Positions 25,966 to 34,845 of a stretch of DNA of 64,000 nucleotides are shown piece after piece. Position numbers and translations under genes: made by a program. Location of the stretch: NCBI RefSeq assembly GCF_032586155.1, contig NZ_JAWHTC010000006.1, positions 62,001 through 126,000 on the forward strand. The letters are read 5' to 3'. Numbering within the stretch: the first letter of the stretch is position 1; each line of letters opens with the position of its first letter. This DNA is from JAWHTC01 sp032586155 (GTDB lineage: Bacteria > Pseudomonadota > Alphaproteobacteria > Rhodobacterales > Rhodobacteraceae). The notes under the pieces were generated by a model that ran no database searches, was not told where the DNA came from, and saw only the letters and a program-made list of their open reading frames with translations.

Positions 25966-26277
25966 GTGCCAGAGACGCCTTGCCCCCGGCTTCCGCCGGA
26001 AATGTCGATATGCTCTATTGTGGAACATTTGAACCGTTCGCGGGTGGTCGATGATGCCTTCACGCACCCGCTGGTCGCATGTCACCTTGCTTGCAACGAA
26101 TATGGGGGAGCGGCCTATTTAGGCGTACCGGTAATGTGGGTTCAAGGTCGCCAATTCACGTTGGTACTCTGTGCGCTTGAAATCAATCACCGCACCTGGT
26201 GTGCATCCGAACTGGAAGGGCTGAATGCAGGTGCGCAGCGTATCCGCGAACTGTCATCGAAAATCCCACTGCTCTGA
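25966..26277 (+). pseudogene. GAF-domain fragment, probable remnant
   Basis: An open frame of 103 codons (GTG at 25966, or ATG at 26002) resembling the second half of a GAF domain: VVDDAFTHPLV, then a GGAAYLGVPV strand, then LCALE and HRTW followed by an ELEGL helix. In whole GAF proteins this pattern is preceded by another 50-70 residues and usually joined to a signalling domain; neither is present. There is no convincing ribosome site. A decayed or truncated sensor gene is likely, though a small stand-alone GAF protein is possible. Confidence 0.5.
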
Positions 26278-26288
26278 CTCGACTTGCC

Positions 26289-27434
26289 TCAGCCTTCGAT
26301 CACCGGCAACCCACCTGTCGAGCGCGGCGACAACCACTCGGCTCCGGTTTCATGGATCACGACATTTTCTTCATGCACCAGGAACAGCCCAGGCACCGTC
26401 TCAATTCCCGGTTCCAATGTGATCACCATGCCCGCCTCAAGTACGCTGTGATCGTGTGGGCTCAGAGACAACCCCTCGGTCAGTTGCATTCCCAAACCGT
26501 GGCCCAACCGCCCAGCCGTTTCGCCCGACCCAACAATACCAGCCATAACCTGCCACAGTTCGCAGGCTGTTACTCCGGGTTTAGCCGCCTCGAACGCGGC
26601 CTCCGTCGCCTCGAGCAACCGGTCCCAAGCGTCCCGAGCGCGTGCATCCACATGGCCAATGGCGACATTGCGGTCATAATCGCAGAAATACCCATCCCAC
26701 ACCGCGCCGGTGTCCAGCATCAGGACATCACCTTCCTGAAGAGGCTGCGCCCCCGCCGGGGAAATCACATCCGCATAGCCCATCGGCCCAGCTCCACCCG
26801 CAAGATACGGCACCCAATCAGCCCCTTCCTGGAGCAAAAGCGCCTGAAAGCCGCGGAACACCTCTTCCATCGGAGCACCGACGCGTACCACTTCTTCCAG
26901 CCGGTCGAACGCACGGCCTGCAATGGTGCAGGCCTTAGCAATCTTGGCTATCTCCTCCTCGGACTTGATCGCCCGCAGACCGGCCATCAAGCCGCCATCG
27001 GTGACAATCTCCACACCCGCTGCCTCAATCCGACGAAGATCCTGCAAAGGCATCCGCAACGTGCTTTCTGCTCCCATCGGCATACCCACCGGCCCACCCT
27101 GCGCCATTTCGCGCAACGCCTCACTCAGCAGGCTGACACCATCATCGCCGGGATCCGGCGCGGCCCAGGTGCGGATATCACTGATCCAGCTCTGCGCCAT
27201 CAACGCCTGGCCGATCGACGGGATCACCGCCACCGGATCGCCAGACACCGGCACAATCAGAAACCAGGGGCGACTAGGGCTTTCCCAAAACCGCGTCAGG
27301 AACCCAGTGAAATAGCGCACTTCCGGCTCGGTGGTCAGAAAAAGCGCAGTCAACCCCGCCTTCACCATTGCCGCCTGCGCCCGCGCCACCCGCGCACGGT
27401 ACTCCTCTTCCGGAAATCCGCGCTTCGGACTCAT
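26289..27434 (-). CDS. M24 family metallopeptidase (Xaa-Pro peptidase-like)
   Basis: A 381-residue pita-bread-fold protein with a creatinase N-terminal domain (1-140) and an M24 domain. The metal ligands are visible: the Asp pair in MLDTGAVWDGYFCDYD, His in GHGLGMQ, Glu in LEPG and Glu in VHEENV. Members cleave X-Pro bonds, and some relatives (creatinase, DddP) do other chemistry. It overlaps the end of the PLP-enzyme gene by ATGA, so both are made together; a shared catabolic role is inferred. Confidence 0.82.
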   Translation of the reverse strand: MSPKRGFPEEEYRARVARAQAAMVKAGLTALFLTTEPEVRYFTGFLTRFWESPSRPWFLIVPVSGDPVAVIPSIGQALMAQSWISDIRTWAAPDPGDDGVSLLSEALREMAQGGPVGMPMGAESTLRMPLQDLRRIEAAGVEIVTDGGLMAGLRAIKSEEEIAKIAKACTIAGRAFDRLEEVVRVGAPMEEVFRGFQALLLQEGADWVPYLAGGAGPMGYADVISPAGAQPLQEGDVLMLDTGAVWDGYFCDYDRNVAIGHVDARARDAWDRLLEATEAAFEAAKPGVTACELWQVMAGIVGSGETAGRLGHGLGMQLTEGLSLSPHDHSVLEAGMVITLEPGIETVPGLFLVHEENVVIHETGAEWLSPRSTGGLPVIEG

Positions 27435-28447
27435 TCCGGTGCCTCACTGAGAATGCACAGCACCCGCGCCTCCGGCCCCAGCGGCTCCCCCGCCAGTAGC
27501 GCCGCCAACCCGGCCCCGCCTGACGGCGTGCTCTCAAGCCCCGCCTCTGTCAGCACCGGCATCGCCGCTTCGGCCTCTTCCTCGCTGATCAGCGTGAACC
27601 GGTCGGCATCACGCGCCAGTCCTTTCAACGCGATCAGCGACGGCTCCTTGCAATCCAGCCGGCCCATCGACGACACCGGCCCCTGTGTCTCGACACAACG
27701 CCCAGCCTTAACGCTTTCCAAAAGCGCCGGGGCTGCTTCGGGCTCTACAACGATGATCTTTGGTTCGCTGCCCCATTTCTCTCGGAAATAGGCGGCGCAG
27801 GCCCCGGCCAGCCCGCCAACACCAGCCTGCAAGAAGATATGGGTCGGTGGCTCACCCATCTCGCGTACCGTCTCGTCGGCCAGTGCCAGATAGCCTTCCA
27901 TCACTCTGAAGGGCCGCTCCATGTAGCCCGGCCAAGAACTGTCCGACAGAAGCTCCCAGCCGTTCTCCTCGGCCGCTTTTTGCGCGGCCGCCATGCTTTC
28001 CTCGTAAATCGCGCCTTCACGCACCACCGTGGCCTCGAACGCCTCGAGCCGGTCTTGGAAATCTTGCGGCACGCTCTCGGCAAGATAGATTACCGCCTTG
28101 GCCCCAAATGCCAGCGCGCCCGCCGTCACCGACAGCCCATGATTGCCTGCACTGGCGCAGACATAAGTCCGCCCCTTGGCCTTGCCCTCCTCGGCATCAC
28201 GGGCAATGGCATAGGCCGCGCCAAGCGCTTTGAACGAGCCAAGCGTCATACGGAACCGTTCATCCTTGACGAACACCTCGCCCGCGCCGCCGAAATCCTC
28301 CAACCGGGTCAGCGGCGTCGCTTCGGCCAGCGGGCAGCGCGCCAACAGCGCCCCCACCGCATTTGCATCCACGCTCGGAAACGGCACCTCGCTCAGGCTG
28401 TCGTGATCCAGGCCCTGTCCGCTGTGTGGATTATCGTAAACCTGCAT
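27431..28447 (-). CDS. PLP-dependent lyase, diaminopropionate ammonia-lyase-like
   Basis: A 338-residue fold-type II PLP enzyme. The Schiff-base lysine is in GSFKALGAAYA, the substrate loop in CASAGNHGLS, and the phosphate loop in QAGVGGLAGA. The pattern and the VYDNPHSG start fit diaminopropionate ammonia-lyase, which makes pyruvate and ammonia from 2,3-diaminopropionate, though it is shorter than the roughly 400-residue E. coli YgeX. Threonine dehydratase-like activity is the alternative. The ATG at 28447 follows GGGGGGAGAACGAAC. The 271 bases up to purL hold no recognisable feature. Confidence 0.75.
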   Translation of the reverse strand: MQVYDNPHSGQGLDHDSLSEVPFPSVDANAVGALLARCPLAEATPLTRLEDFGGAGEVFVKDERFRMTLGSFKALGAAYAIARDAEEGKAKGRTYVCASAGNHGLSVTAGALAFGAKAVIYLAESVPQDFQDRLEAFEATVVREGAIYEESMAAAQKAAEENGWELLSDSSWPGYMERPFRVMEGYLALADETVREMGEPPTHIFLQAGVGGLAGACAAYFREKWGSEPKIIVVEPEAAPALLESVKAGRCVETQGPVSSMGRLDCKEPSLIALKGLARDADRFTLISEEEAEAAMPVLTEAGLESTPSGGAGLAALLAGEPLGPEARVLCILSEAPE

Positions 28448-28718
28448 GTTCGTTCTCCCCCCAAAATCGCTGTCACCTTCCGCATTTCTCATCGGACCCG
28501 CAACCCCTGTCGCACCGCCCTTTTCCGCCTTTCCGAAAAGACTCCTCTGCACTACGCCACAACACCGATTTCACCCGCAATCCCCGTCCGGCCATGTCCT
28601 TTTGCGCCAGCCCAGGTGAAAAAAGCGTCATTCCCGCTTTCCTGCGCGGTTGCGCCCCTTCCATGCCGCGCGCCCATGGCTTAAGAGACCCGCAATCGCG
28701 CCATTTGGGGAAGAGCAC

Positions 28719-30884
28719 ATGACCGAACCCGCCATCACCGAAGAGCTGATCGAAGCCCACGGATTGAAGCCCGACGAATACGAGCGAATTCTCGAAATCA
28801 TCGGCCGCGAGCCCACGTTCACCGAGTTGGGCATCTTCTCGGCGATGTGGAACGAGCATTGTTCCTACAAATCCTCCAAGAAATGGCTACGCACCCTGCC
28901 CACCCAGGGTCCGCAGGTCATCTGCGGCCCCGGCGAAAACGCCGGTGTAGTCGATATCGGTGACAACCAGGCCGTGATCTTCAAGATGGAGAGCCACAAC
29001 CACCCTTCGTACATCGAGCCCTACCAAGGTGCGGCCACCGGCGTGGGTGGCATCCTGCGCGACGTCTTCACCATGGGCGCCCGGCCCATCGCGGCGATGA
29101 ACTCGCTCAGCTTCGGTGAGATCGGCCACCACAAGACCAGACAACTGGTGCACGGCGTTGTCGAGGGTGTGGGCGGCTACGGCAACTGTTTCGGCGTCCC
29201 AACTGTGGGCGGTGAGGTCCGGTTCGACCCGGCTTACAACGGCAACTGCCTTGTAAACGCCTTTGCCGCCGGCCTGGCGGACGCGGATAAGATCTTCTAC
29301 TCGGCCGCCTCAGGCATCGGTATGCCTGTTGTCTACCTCGGTGCCAAGACCGGCCGAGACGGCGTCGGCGGCGCAACCATGGCCAGTGCCGAGTTCGACG
29401 AAAGCATCGAGGAAAAGCGCCCCACGGTTCAGGTTGGCGACCCCTTCACCGAGAAACGCCTGATGGAGGCCACGCTGGAGCTGATGCAAACCGGCGCGGT
29501 GATCTCGATCCAGGACATGGGCGCGGCGGGCCTGACATGTTCTGCTGTGGAAATGGGCGACAAGGGCGGCCTCGGTGTCAAGCTGCAACTCGACGATGTG
29601 CCGCAGCGCGAAGAGAACATGACCGCCTACGAGATGATGCTCTCGGAGAGCCAGGAACGCATGCTTATGGTCCTGCGCCCGGAGAAAGAGGCCGAAGCCC
29701 GCGCAGTGTTCGAGAAATGGGACCTCGATTTCGCCATCGTCGGCGAAACCATCCCCGAAGACCGCTTCCTCATCCTGCATGGCAACGAGGTTAAAGCTGA
29801 CCTGCCGTTGGCGACCCTGTCGGGCAGCGCCCCCGAATATGACCGCCCTTGGGTGCCGACCGAAGCGGCTGATCCGCTGGATACCTCCACCGTCCCGGGG
29901 ATCGACCCCATTGACGGGCTCAAGGCGCTGATCTCCTCCCCCAACTATGCGGCCAAACAGTGGGTTTACGAACAGTACGACACCATGGTCATGGCCGACA
30001 CCGTGCGCAACCCGGGCCTTGGCGCGGGTGTGATTAGGGTGCATGACACCGGCAAGATGCTGGCTTTCACCTCGGACGTCTCGCCCCGTTACGTCAAAGC
30101 CAACCCCACCGAGGGCGGCAAACAGGCCGTGGCCGAGGCCTATCGCAACCTCACCGCAGTCGGCGCCACGCCGCTGGCCTCGACCGACAACCTCAATTTT
30201 GGCAACCCCGAAAAGCCTGAGATCATGGGCCAGTTCGTCGGCGCGATCAAAGGCATCGGCGAGGCGGTTGCCGCCCTCGACATGCCGATCGTGTCGGGCA
30301 ACGTCTCACTCTACAATGAAACCGACGGCACCGGCATCCTGCCCACGCCGACCATCGCCGCTGTTGGACTAATCAAATCGGAAGAAGATGCGATTCTCGA
30401 TGGCGCCCGCGATGGCCACGTCGCTTTGGTCATCGGTGAAACCAACGGCCATTTAGGACAATCCGCCCTTCTGGCCGAAGTCTTCAACCGCGTCGAAGGT
30501 GATGCCCCCAGCGTCAACCTTGAAGCCGAGAAGAAACACGGCGACTTCATCCGCGCCAATGTCGAGCTGATCAAGGCGTGCACCGACCTTTCCGACGGTG
30601 GTATGGCGCTTGCCGCTTTTGAGATGGCTGAGGCTGCTGGTGTGGGCGTTCAGCTTGATGAGGCGGACACAGCTCAGCTCTTTGGTGAGGACCAGGCGCG
30701 TTACCTCGTGGCCTGCAACTTCGATCAGGCCGAAGGGCTGATGCTCGCCGCTGGTCAGGCCGGAGTACCGATAGCCAGCGTCGGCCGCTTTACCGGCGGC
30801 AATGTCCGTATCGGCGGTTCCGAAGCCTCACTGGAAGAGCTCTCTGCGCTCTACCGTTCCGCATTCGAAGAGGCCGTGGGCTGA
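28719..30884 (+). CDS. purL: Phosphoribosylformylglycinamidine synthase subunit PurL
   Basis: A 721-residue small-type PurL, the ATP-dependent catalytic subunit that works with PurS and PurQ (not in the window) in purine synthesis. FSAMWNEHCSYKSSK near the N-terminus and the duplicated AIR-synthase-like halves are typical. GGGGAAGAGCAC precedes the ATG; the longer frame from 28650 is rejected. The stop lies inside the start region of the next gene. Confidence 0.96.
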   Translation: MTEPAITEELIEAHGLKPDEYERILEIIGREPTFTELGIFSAMWNEHCSYKSSKKWLRTLPTQGPQVICGPGENAGVVDIGDNQAVIFKMESHNHPSYIEPYQGAATGVGGILRDVFTMGARPIAAMNSLSFGEIGHHKTRQLVHGVVEGVGGYGNCFGVPTVGGEVRFDPAYNGNCLVNAFAAGLADADKIFYSAASGIGMPVVYLGAKTGRDGVGGATMASAEFDESIEEKRPTVQVGDPFTEKRLMEATLELMQTGAVISIQDMGAAGLTCSAVEMGDKGGLGVKLQLDDVPQREENMTAYEMMLSESQERMLMVLRPEKEAEARAVFEKWDLDFAIVGETIPEDRFLILHGNEVKADLPLATLSGSAPEYDRPWVPTEAADPLDTSTVPGIDPIDGLKALISSPNYAAKQWVYEQYDTMVMADTVRNPGLGAGVIRVHDTGKMLAFTSDVSPRYVKANPTEGGKQAVAEAYRNLTAVGATPLASTDNLNFGNPEKPEIMGQFVGAIKGIGEAVAALDMPIVSGNVSLYNETDGTGILPTPTIAAVGLIKSEEDAILDGARDGHVALVIGETNGHLGQSALLAEVFNRVEGDAPSVNLEAEKKHGDFIRANVELIKACTDLSDGGMALAAFEMAEAAGVGVQLDEADTAQLFGEDQARYLVACNFDQAEGLMLAAGQAGVPIASVGRFTGGNVRIGGSEASLEELSALYRSAFEEAVG

Positions 30885-31408
30885 GCCCCGTTCTGCCAGA
30901 GCTAACCCCGGATTGCGCAACCTGCGCGGCCTATTGTTGTGTCGCGCTGGCTTTTGATCGTGGTGACAGTTTCGCCATCGACAAGCCGGCAGGTACCCCT
31001 TGCCCCAACCTCAACCGGCGTCTTTGTGCAATCCACGAAGATCTTGACCAACAGGGTTTTTCGGGCTGCATCCGCTATCAATGCGCCGGAGCCGGACAGC
31101 GGGCGCTTGCCTTGCATGGCAGCGCAAGCTGGCAGGATGACCTCACCCGCCTCGCCGCACAAAGTGATACATTCCGCCACCTGCGTATCCTGCATGACCT
31201 AATTCAACTTCTGATCACCGCACAGGTCCTGCCTTTACCGCCAGAGACCGAGGCAGAACGCCAATCGCTTCTCAGCGCACTCTGCCCAACTGAGATGACG
31301 TCAGAATCGGCCGCCCACCTCGCCACCGGTCCGCTGCCTGACATGGTGCGCGGTTACCTCAAATCACTCGCCGCGTTCGCAGCAAGCAATCCTGCGTCAA
31401 ATACATAG
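30881..31408 (+). CDS. Cys-rich protein of unknown function, apparently lacking a normal start codon
   Basis: An open frame with clear protein character begins SPVLPELTPDCATC and runs to a TAG at 31406-31408, about 175 residues. The N-terminal half has the pattern CATCAAYCCVALAF, FAIDKPAGTPCPN, CAIH, GCIRYQC and AGAGQR. I associate it with a cysteine-rich (YkgJ-like, probably metal-binding) N-domain seen in front of some pentapeptide-repeat proteins. There is no ATG, GTG or TTG near the natural start. CTG at 30881, overlapping the purL stop as CTGAGC, sits where an ATGA overlap would be expected. The first in-frame ATG is at 31112, after the motif. Confidence 0.55.
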   Translation: MSPVLPELTPDCATCAAYCCVALAFDRGDSFAIDKPAGTPCPNLNRRLCAIHEDLDQQGFSGCIRYQCAGAGQRALALHGSASWQDDLTRLAAQSDTFRHLRILHDLIQLLITAQVLPLPPETEAERQSLLSALCPTEMTSESAAHLATGPLPDMVRGYLKSLAAFAASNPASNT

Positions 31409-31496
31409 CTTTTCGTCGCACCGGGCGCTTCACGCCTTGCACCGCCCTGACACGCCGCCTAAATTAAACCCAACAGGATTGATAAGGAATACCCAC

Positions 31497-31733
31497 ATGG
31501 CCGTTCATGCCCAGGAACTCGAAGACCTGCTCCGCGCCGCTTTTCCCGATGCCGAGATCGCTGTTGATGGCGCCGATGGCCGTCACATGTCGGCCATGGT
31601 TGTTGATGAGAGCTTTCGTGGCAAGAACCGGGTCCAGCAACAACGCGCCGTCTATGCCGCTTTGAAGGGTAAGATGGACGGCTCAGACGGTGAACTGCAC
31701 GCGCTGGCCCTGACCACCCGCGCACCGGACTAA
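31497..31733 (+). CDS. BolA family protein
   Basis: A 78-residue BolA-like protein, class II-like fold, with the RVQQQRAVYAAL helix and a C-terminal HALAL strand holding the conserved His. BolA proteins pair with monothiol glutaredoxins to bind a [2Fe-2S] cluster for iron sensing or cluster delivery, and the partner gene follows 36 bases on. AAGGAATACCCAC precedes the ATG. Confidence 0.9.
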   Translation: MAVHAQELEDLLRAAFPDAEIAVDGADGRHMSAMVVDESFRGKNRVQQQRAVYAALKGKMDGSDGELHALALTTRAPD

Positions 31734-31769
31734 TCCAAGAACATCCCTCTATCGAACAGGAAAACCAAA

Positions 31770-32132
31770 ATGAGCGACGCAAAAACCCGGATCGACGAAA
31801 CCGTCAAAGCCAATGACGTGGTGCTTTACATGAAAGGTACCAAGACGATGCCGCAATGCGGGTTCTCGTCCCGCGTGGCCGGCGTGCTGAACTACATGGG
31901 CGTCGATTTCGCCGATGTTAACGTGCTGGAAGACGAAGCTATCCGCCAGGGCATCAAGGACTATTCCGACTGGCCTACCATTCCCCAGCTCTACGTCAAG
32001 GGCGAGTTCGTCGGCGGCTGTGACATCATCACCGAGATGACCCTCTCGGGCGAGCTCGACACCCTGTTCGAGGAAAGCGGCGTCACTTACGACAAGGACG
32101 CCGCCAACAAGATCCGCGAAGCCAACGGATAG
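31770..32132 (+). CDS. grxD: Monothiol glutaredoxin Grx4 type
   Basis: A 120-residue CGFS-type glutaredoxin with Cys30 in PQCGFSSR, the WPTIPQLYV cis-Pro strand and the GGCDI glutathione-binding loop. It ligates an Fe-S cluster shared with the adjoining BolA protein rather than acting as a reductant. Confidence 0.95.
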   Translation: MSDAKTRIDETVKANDVVLYMKGTKTMPQCGFSSRVAGVLNYMGVDFADVNVLEDEAIRQGIKDYSDWPTIPQLYVKGEFVGGCDIITEMTLSGELDTLFEESGVTYDKDAANKIREANG

Positions 32133-32140
32133 ATGATTCC

Positions 32141-32169
32141 GTAGGGTGCGCATTCACTGCGCACCTTAC
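32141..32169. repeat. GTAGGGTGCG palindromic element at the grxD/P450 junction
   Basis: GTAGGGTGCGCA (32141-32152), TTCAC, TGCGCACCTTAC (32158-32169) is nearly a perfect palindrome between two convergent genes. Its right end includes the P450 stop codon. It is the best-preserved of the elements also seen at 223, 260 and 843. Without a T-run it is a weak terminator at most. Confidence 0.65.
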
Positions 32170-33536
32170 CCCCGCTTTGCGATCTTGAGCCAGATCCCAT
32201 CCTTTCCGCGCACCGTCAGATGCGCCACCGGCATGGCCGGGCGTTCGGGCACCAGTTCGAACCGATAGGCCCGCACCATCATCGACAGCAATAACGGCCC
32301 TTCGACCATGGCAAATCCCGATCCTGTGCAGACCCTCTGGCCTGCGGAAAACGGGATATAGGCTTTACGCTGGCAATCCTTGCCATTCGGCGTATGCCAG
32401 CGGGCTGGATCGAACTCGTCCGGGCGCTCCCACAACCGCTCATGGCGATGCAGGTGCCAGGGTGACAGAACGATCTGGCTGCCCTCGGGCACATCGCGAT
32501 CCCGGAAATGCTCGGGGCATGATGCTTCGCGCACCATCATCGGCACCGGTGGATAAAGCCGCATTGCTTCGCGGAACACGTCGCGGCTAAGCTTCAGCTT
32601 GGACATCGTTGAAAAAAATATCTTTTCCGGCTCGAGCTCGAACTGCGCCTCGACGGCGAGCTTGTCCTGCCATTCGGGATGCATTGCCAACAGATAAAGC
32701 GACCAGGCCAGCGCGCTGGCGCTGGTCTCATGCCCTGCAAGGAAGAAGATCGCCACCTGGTCGACCATTTCCTCGGTATCGAACACATCACCCGTCAGCG
32801 GATCAGCCGTGGTCATGATCTTGGTGGCAAGATCATCCGGCGCTGTCCCTGCCGTGATCTCGTCCATCCGCTGGGCGGTCAGCCGGGTGATCAACCCGCG
32901 AATGTCGCGCGCCGTGCTCTTGGTTTGACGGCTGTGAAACCGTGGAAACCAGCGCGGCAAAGGCAGCACCGCCCCAAGGTTCAACACTGGTTGCGCCCGT
33001 TGGTGCTCCTTGAACTTGGAAAACACCGCCCCTGCAATCTCGTGCTCAATCGGGATCGAGAACAGTGTGCGGAAAATCACGTCCGCCGCCGCGTGGCTGG
33101 TCTGGGCCTCGATTTCTTGTGGCGTTCCGTCGGCCAGCGCCTCCAACCGCGCAACTGCCGCCATCCCAGCATCCCACATGGCTGGGAAGACATCACGTAA
33201 CCGTCCGCCCTCGAAGGCCGGGTCGATGATGCGGCGCTGACGTTTCCAGGTCTCGCCGTTGGTGATGAAGACCGAATTGCCCAACAGCGGCGCCAGCCCT
33301 TCGCGGATACGGTTAGATTTCGGAAAATCATCAGGTCGTTTGCGCAGCACTAGATCCACCAATGCTGGGTCATTGCACATGTAGGAGCGAAAAAACGGTG
33401 TGCGGAACTCGGCCATCCACGCGCGATAGAGCCGTGTGGGCTGGGCCGAAAGAATGTCCTGACGGAACAGTTTCGCATATCGTCTAAGGGATACTTTTCC
33501 TTGTCTCGCCGGGGGTTTGGGAGGCAATGCTGTCAT
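32166..33536 (-). CDS. Cytochrome P450
   Basis: A 456-residue P450 monooxygenase. The haem ligand is Cys403 in PFSAGQRVCTG, the ExxR motif is in FREAMRLYPP, and the I-helix oxygen-binding motif is AGHETSA. The class-E-like sequence resembles CYP4-like fatty-acid or alkane oxidisers more than camphor-type P450s, but the substrate cannot be read. No ferredoxin or reductase is nearby. It starts inside an ATGA overlap with the membrane hydrolase gene, so the two are probably functionally linked. Confidence 0.9.
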   Translation of the reverse strand: MTALPPKPPARQGKVSLRRYAKLFRQDILSAQPTRLYRAWMAEFRTPFFRSYMCNDPALVDLVLRKRPDDFPKSNRIREGLAPLLGNSVFITNGETWKRQRRIIDPAFEGGRLRDVFPAMWDAGMAAVARLEALADGTPQEIEAQTSHAAADVIFRTLFSIPIEHEIAGAVFSKFKEHQRAQPVLNLGAVLPLPRWFPRFHSRQTKSTARDIRGLITRLTAQRMDEITAGTAPDDLATKIMTTADPLTGDVFDTEEMVDQVAIFFLAGHETSASALAWSLYLLAMHPEWQDKLAVEAQFELEPEKIFFSTMSKLKLSRDVFREAMRLYPPVPMMVREASCPEHFRDRDVPEGSQIVLSPWHLHRHERLWERPDEFDPARWHTPNGKDCQRKAYIPFSAGQRVCTGSGFAMVEGPLLLSMMVRAYRFELVPERPAMPVAHLTVRGKDGIWLKIAKRG

Positions 33537-34747
33537 TGGGCACCTACACTGGTGTACTTATTGACGGGCATCTCGATCCGGCTTTTCGAAGCGTTGCGAC
33601 CGGTATATCGTACGCCCAACGCGATTGGGCCTGCCGTGATCCGGAAATAGTCGTAATCCCCCACCCGATCAAAGGCACAGAGATACTGGAAGTGTAGCCT
33701 GAAAAATCGCCAGCGCAGCTCCTTCCAGCGTTCTGGGCTCAACGTCTGGGTAAAGGCAGCGGAAAACACCAGTGGCCAGCGCTTGCCTTGCTCCGGCGCC
33801 ACACCCGACACCGAAACCGGATCGCACAGCGCAAAGGCACAACCATCGCCGGGTGCAGTGACATCAACCCAGGTCAGCTCGTCGCGCTGGCATAGAAATA
33901 GAAGGTCACCCCGAAGCCGTGACGCTTGCGGCAAGAAAGACACCATTGGCACCACCTGCCCCAGCGACAGGAAGGACAGCACCGGTCCGCGCTCGGGCAC
34001 CCGCCCCTCCCGGATCAGATCGGCCAGGATTGACACTGCCAGATGCGCACCCGAGGAATGGCCGACAACCAGCACCTCGTCACTGTCGCCTTGCAGCGCC
34101 TCGGCAATCCGATCGGCAAACGCACCCATTCGGGCCTCCAATTCGGGTGGATTGGCGCCCTTGGATTGGGCCGAATAGGCATAATCATGCATCAGGTAAT
34201 AGGCAAAGAATTTGCTATCGCGTTTGCGGAACCACTCCAGAACGAAGGGTACGATCACCAGCCCACCCCAAGCCGCCCACGGATGGATCAGCGCCAGACC
34301 ACGTCCGATCCCCCAGGCCAACACCAGCGCCAATAAAAGCTGCACCAATAGGAACACCACCGGGTAGAGCGCCGCAATCACCGGCCCCTTCCTGAGCCGC
34401 ATTAGGCGGCGCAAGGCCCCGCTGGCGATATAGGTCCATGCAGTGCGGGCCAGCTGCACATAGGTGGCGATTACCCCCAATCCCATGGACTCGCGCACGA
34501 TATCGGACCAGACCAGCACTTCGAAATCGGCCTCGGTTTCGTGCCCGTCCATGCGGCCCGTCACGTGCCATCCATAAGGCCCGTCCCCCTGTTTTGCCGA
34601 TAATTCGATTTCGTATTTGGATATCTCTGCCTGCGCCGCGCCTTCCTTGCGAAAAAGCTCACGATAGCGGCGCGGGTGTATAGGGTCATAGCCAGGAATA
34701 TAGAATACCCGGCGGCGGACTACACTGCTCTGGCCCTCGTTACCCAT
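33533..34747 (-). CDS. Membrane-anchored alpha/beta hydrolase-like protein, function unknown
   Basis: A 404-residue protein with RRRVFYIPGYDP near the start, two hydrophobic helices (about 122-146 and 153-172) and a serine-hydrolase elbow GHSSG with Ser231. Further catalytic residues cannot be fixed by eye. The order (substrate-domain start, membrane pair, nucleophile) suggests a lipase or esterase fixed to the inner membrane. It is coupled to the P450 by ATGA. No named family is recognised beyond the fold. Confidence 0.65.
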   Translation of the reverse strand: MGNEGQSSVVRRRVFYIPGYDPIHPRRYRELFRKEGAAQAEISKYEIELSAKQGDGPYGWHVTGRMDGHETEADFEVLVWSDIVRESMGLGVIATYVQLARTAWTYIASGALRRLMRLRKGPVIAALYPVVFLLVQLLLALVLAWGIGRGLALIHPWAAWGGLVIVPFVLEWFRKRDSKFFAYYLMHDYAYSAQSKGANPPELEARMGAFADRIAEALQGDSDEVLVVGHSSGAHLAVSILADLIREGRVPERGPVLSFLSLGQVVPMVSFLPQASRLRGDLLFLCQRDELTWVDVTAPGDGCAFALCDPVSVSGVAPEQGKRWPLVFSAAFTQTLSPERWKELRWRFFRLHFQYLCAFDRVGDYDYFRITAGPIALGVRYTGRNASKSRIEMPVNKYTSVGAQ

Positions 34748-34845
34748 GGGGCATGCCTTCGGCTCTTTCCACGTATGTGTATGACGTTACCTGATCACTG
34801 GGGGAAGAAGAAGGTTGCATTGCATCATGAACCGGGGTCAAGTTA

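Noticed and set aside
26289..27434. DMSP lyase DddP
   Set aside because: DddP is also an M24-fold roseobacter protein, but this one is shorter, has a normal set of M24 metal ligands and no DMSP genes nearby; the general peptidase call is safer.
26199..27791. 530-codon plus-strand open frame opposite the M24 and lyase genes
   Set aside because: An antisense shadow in high-GC DNA; it spans two well-identified genes and has a His/Arg/Pro-rich, non-protein-like composition.
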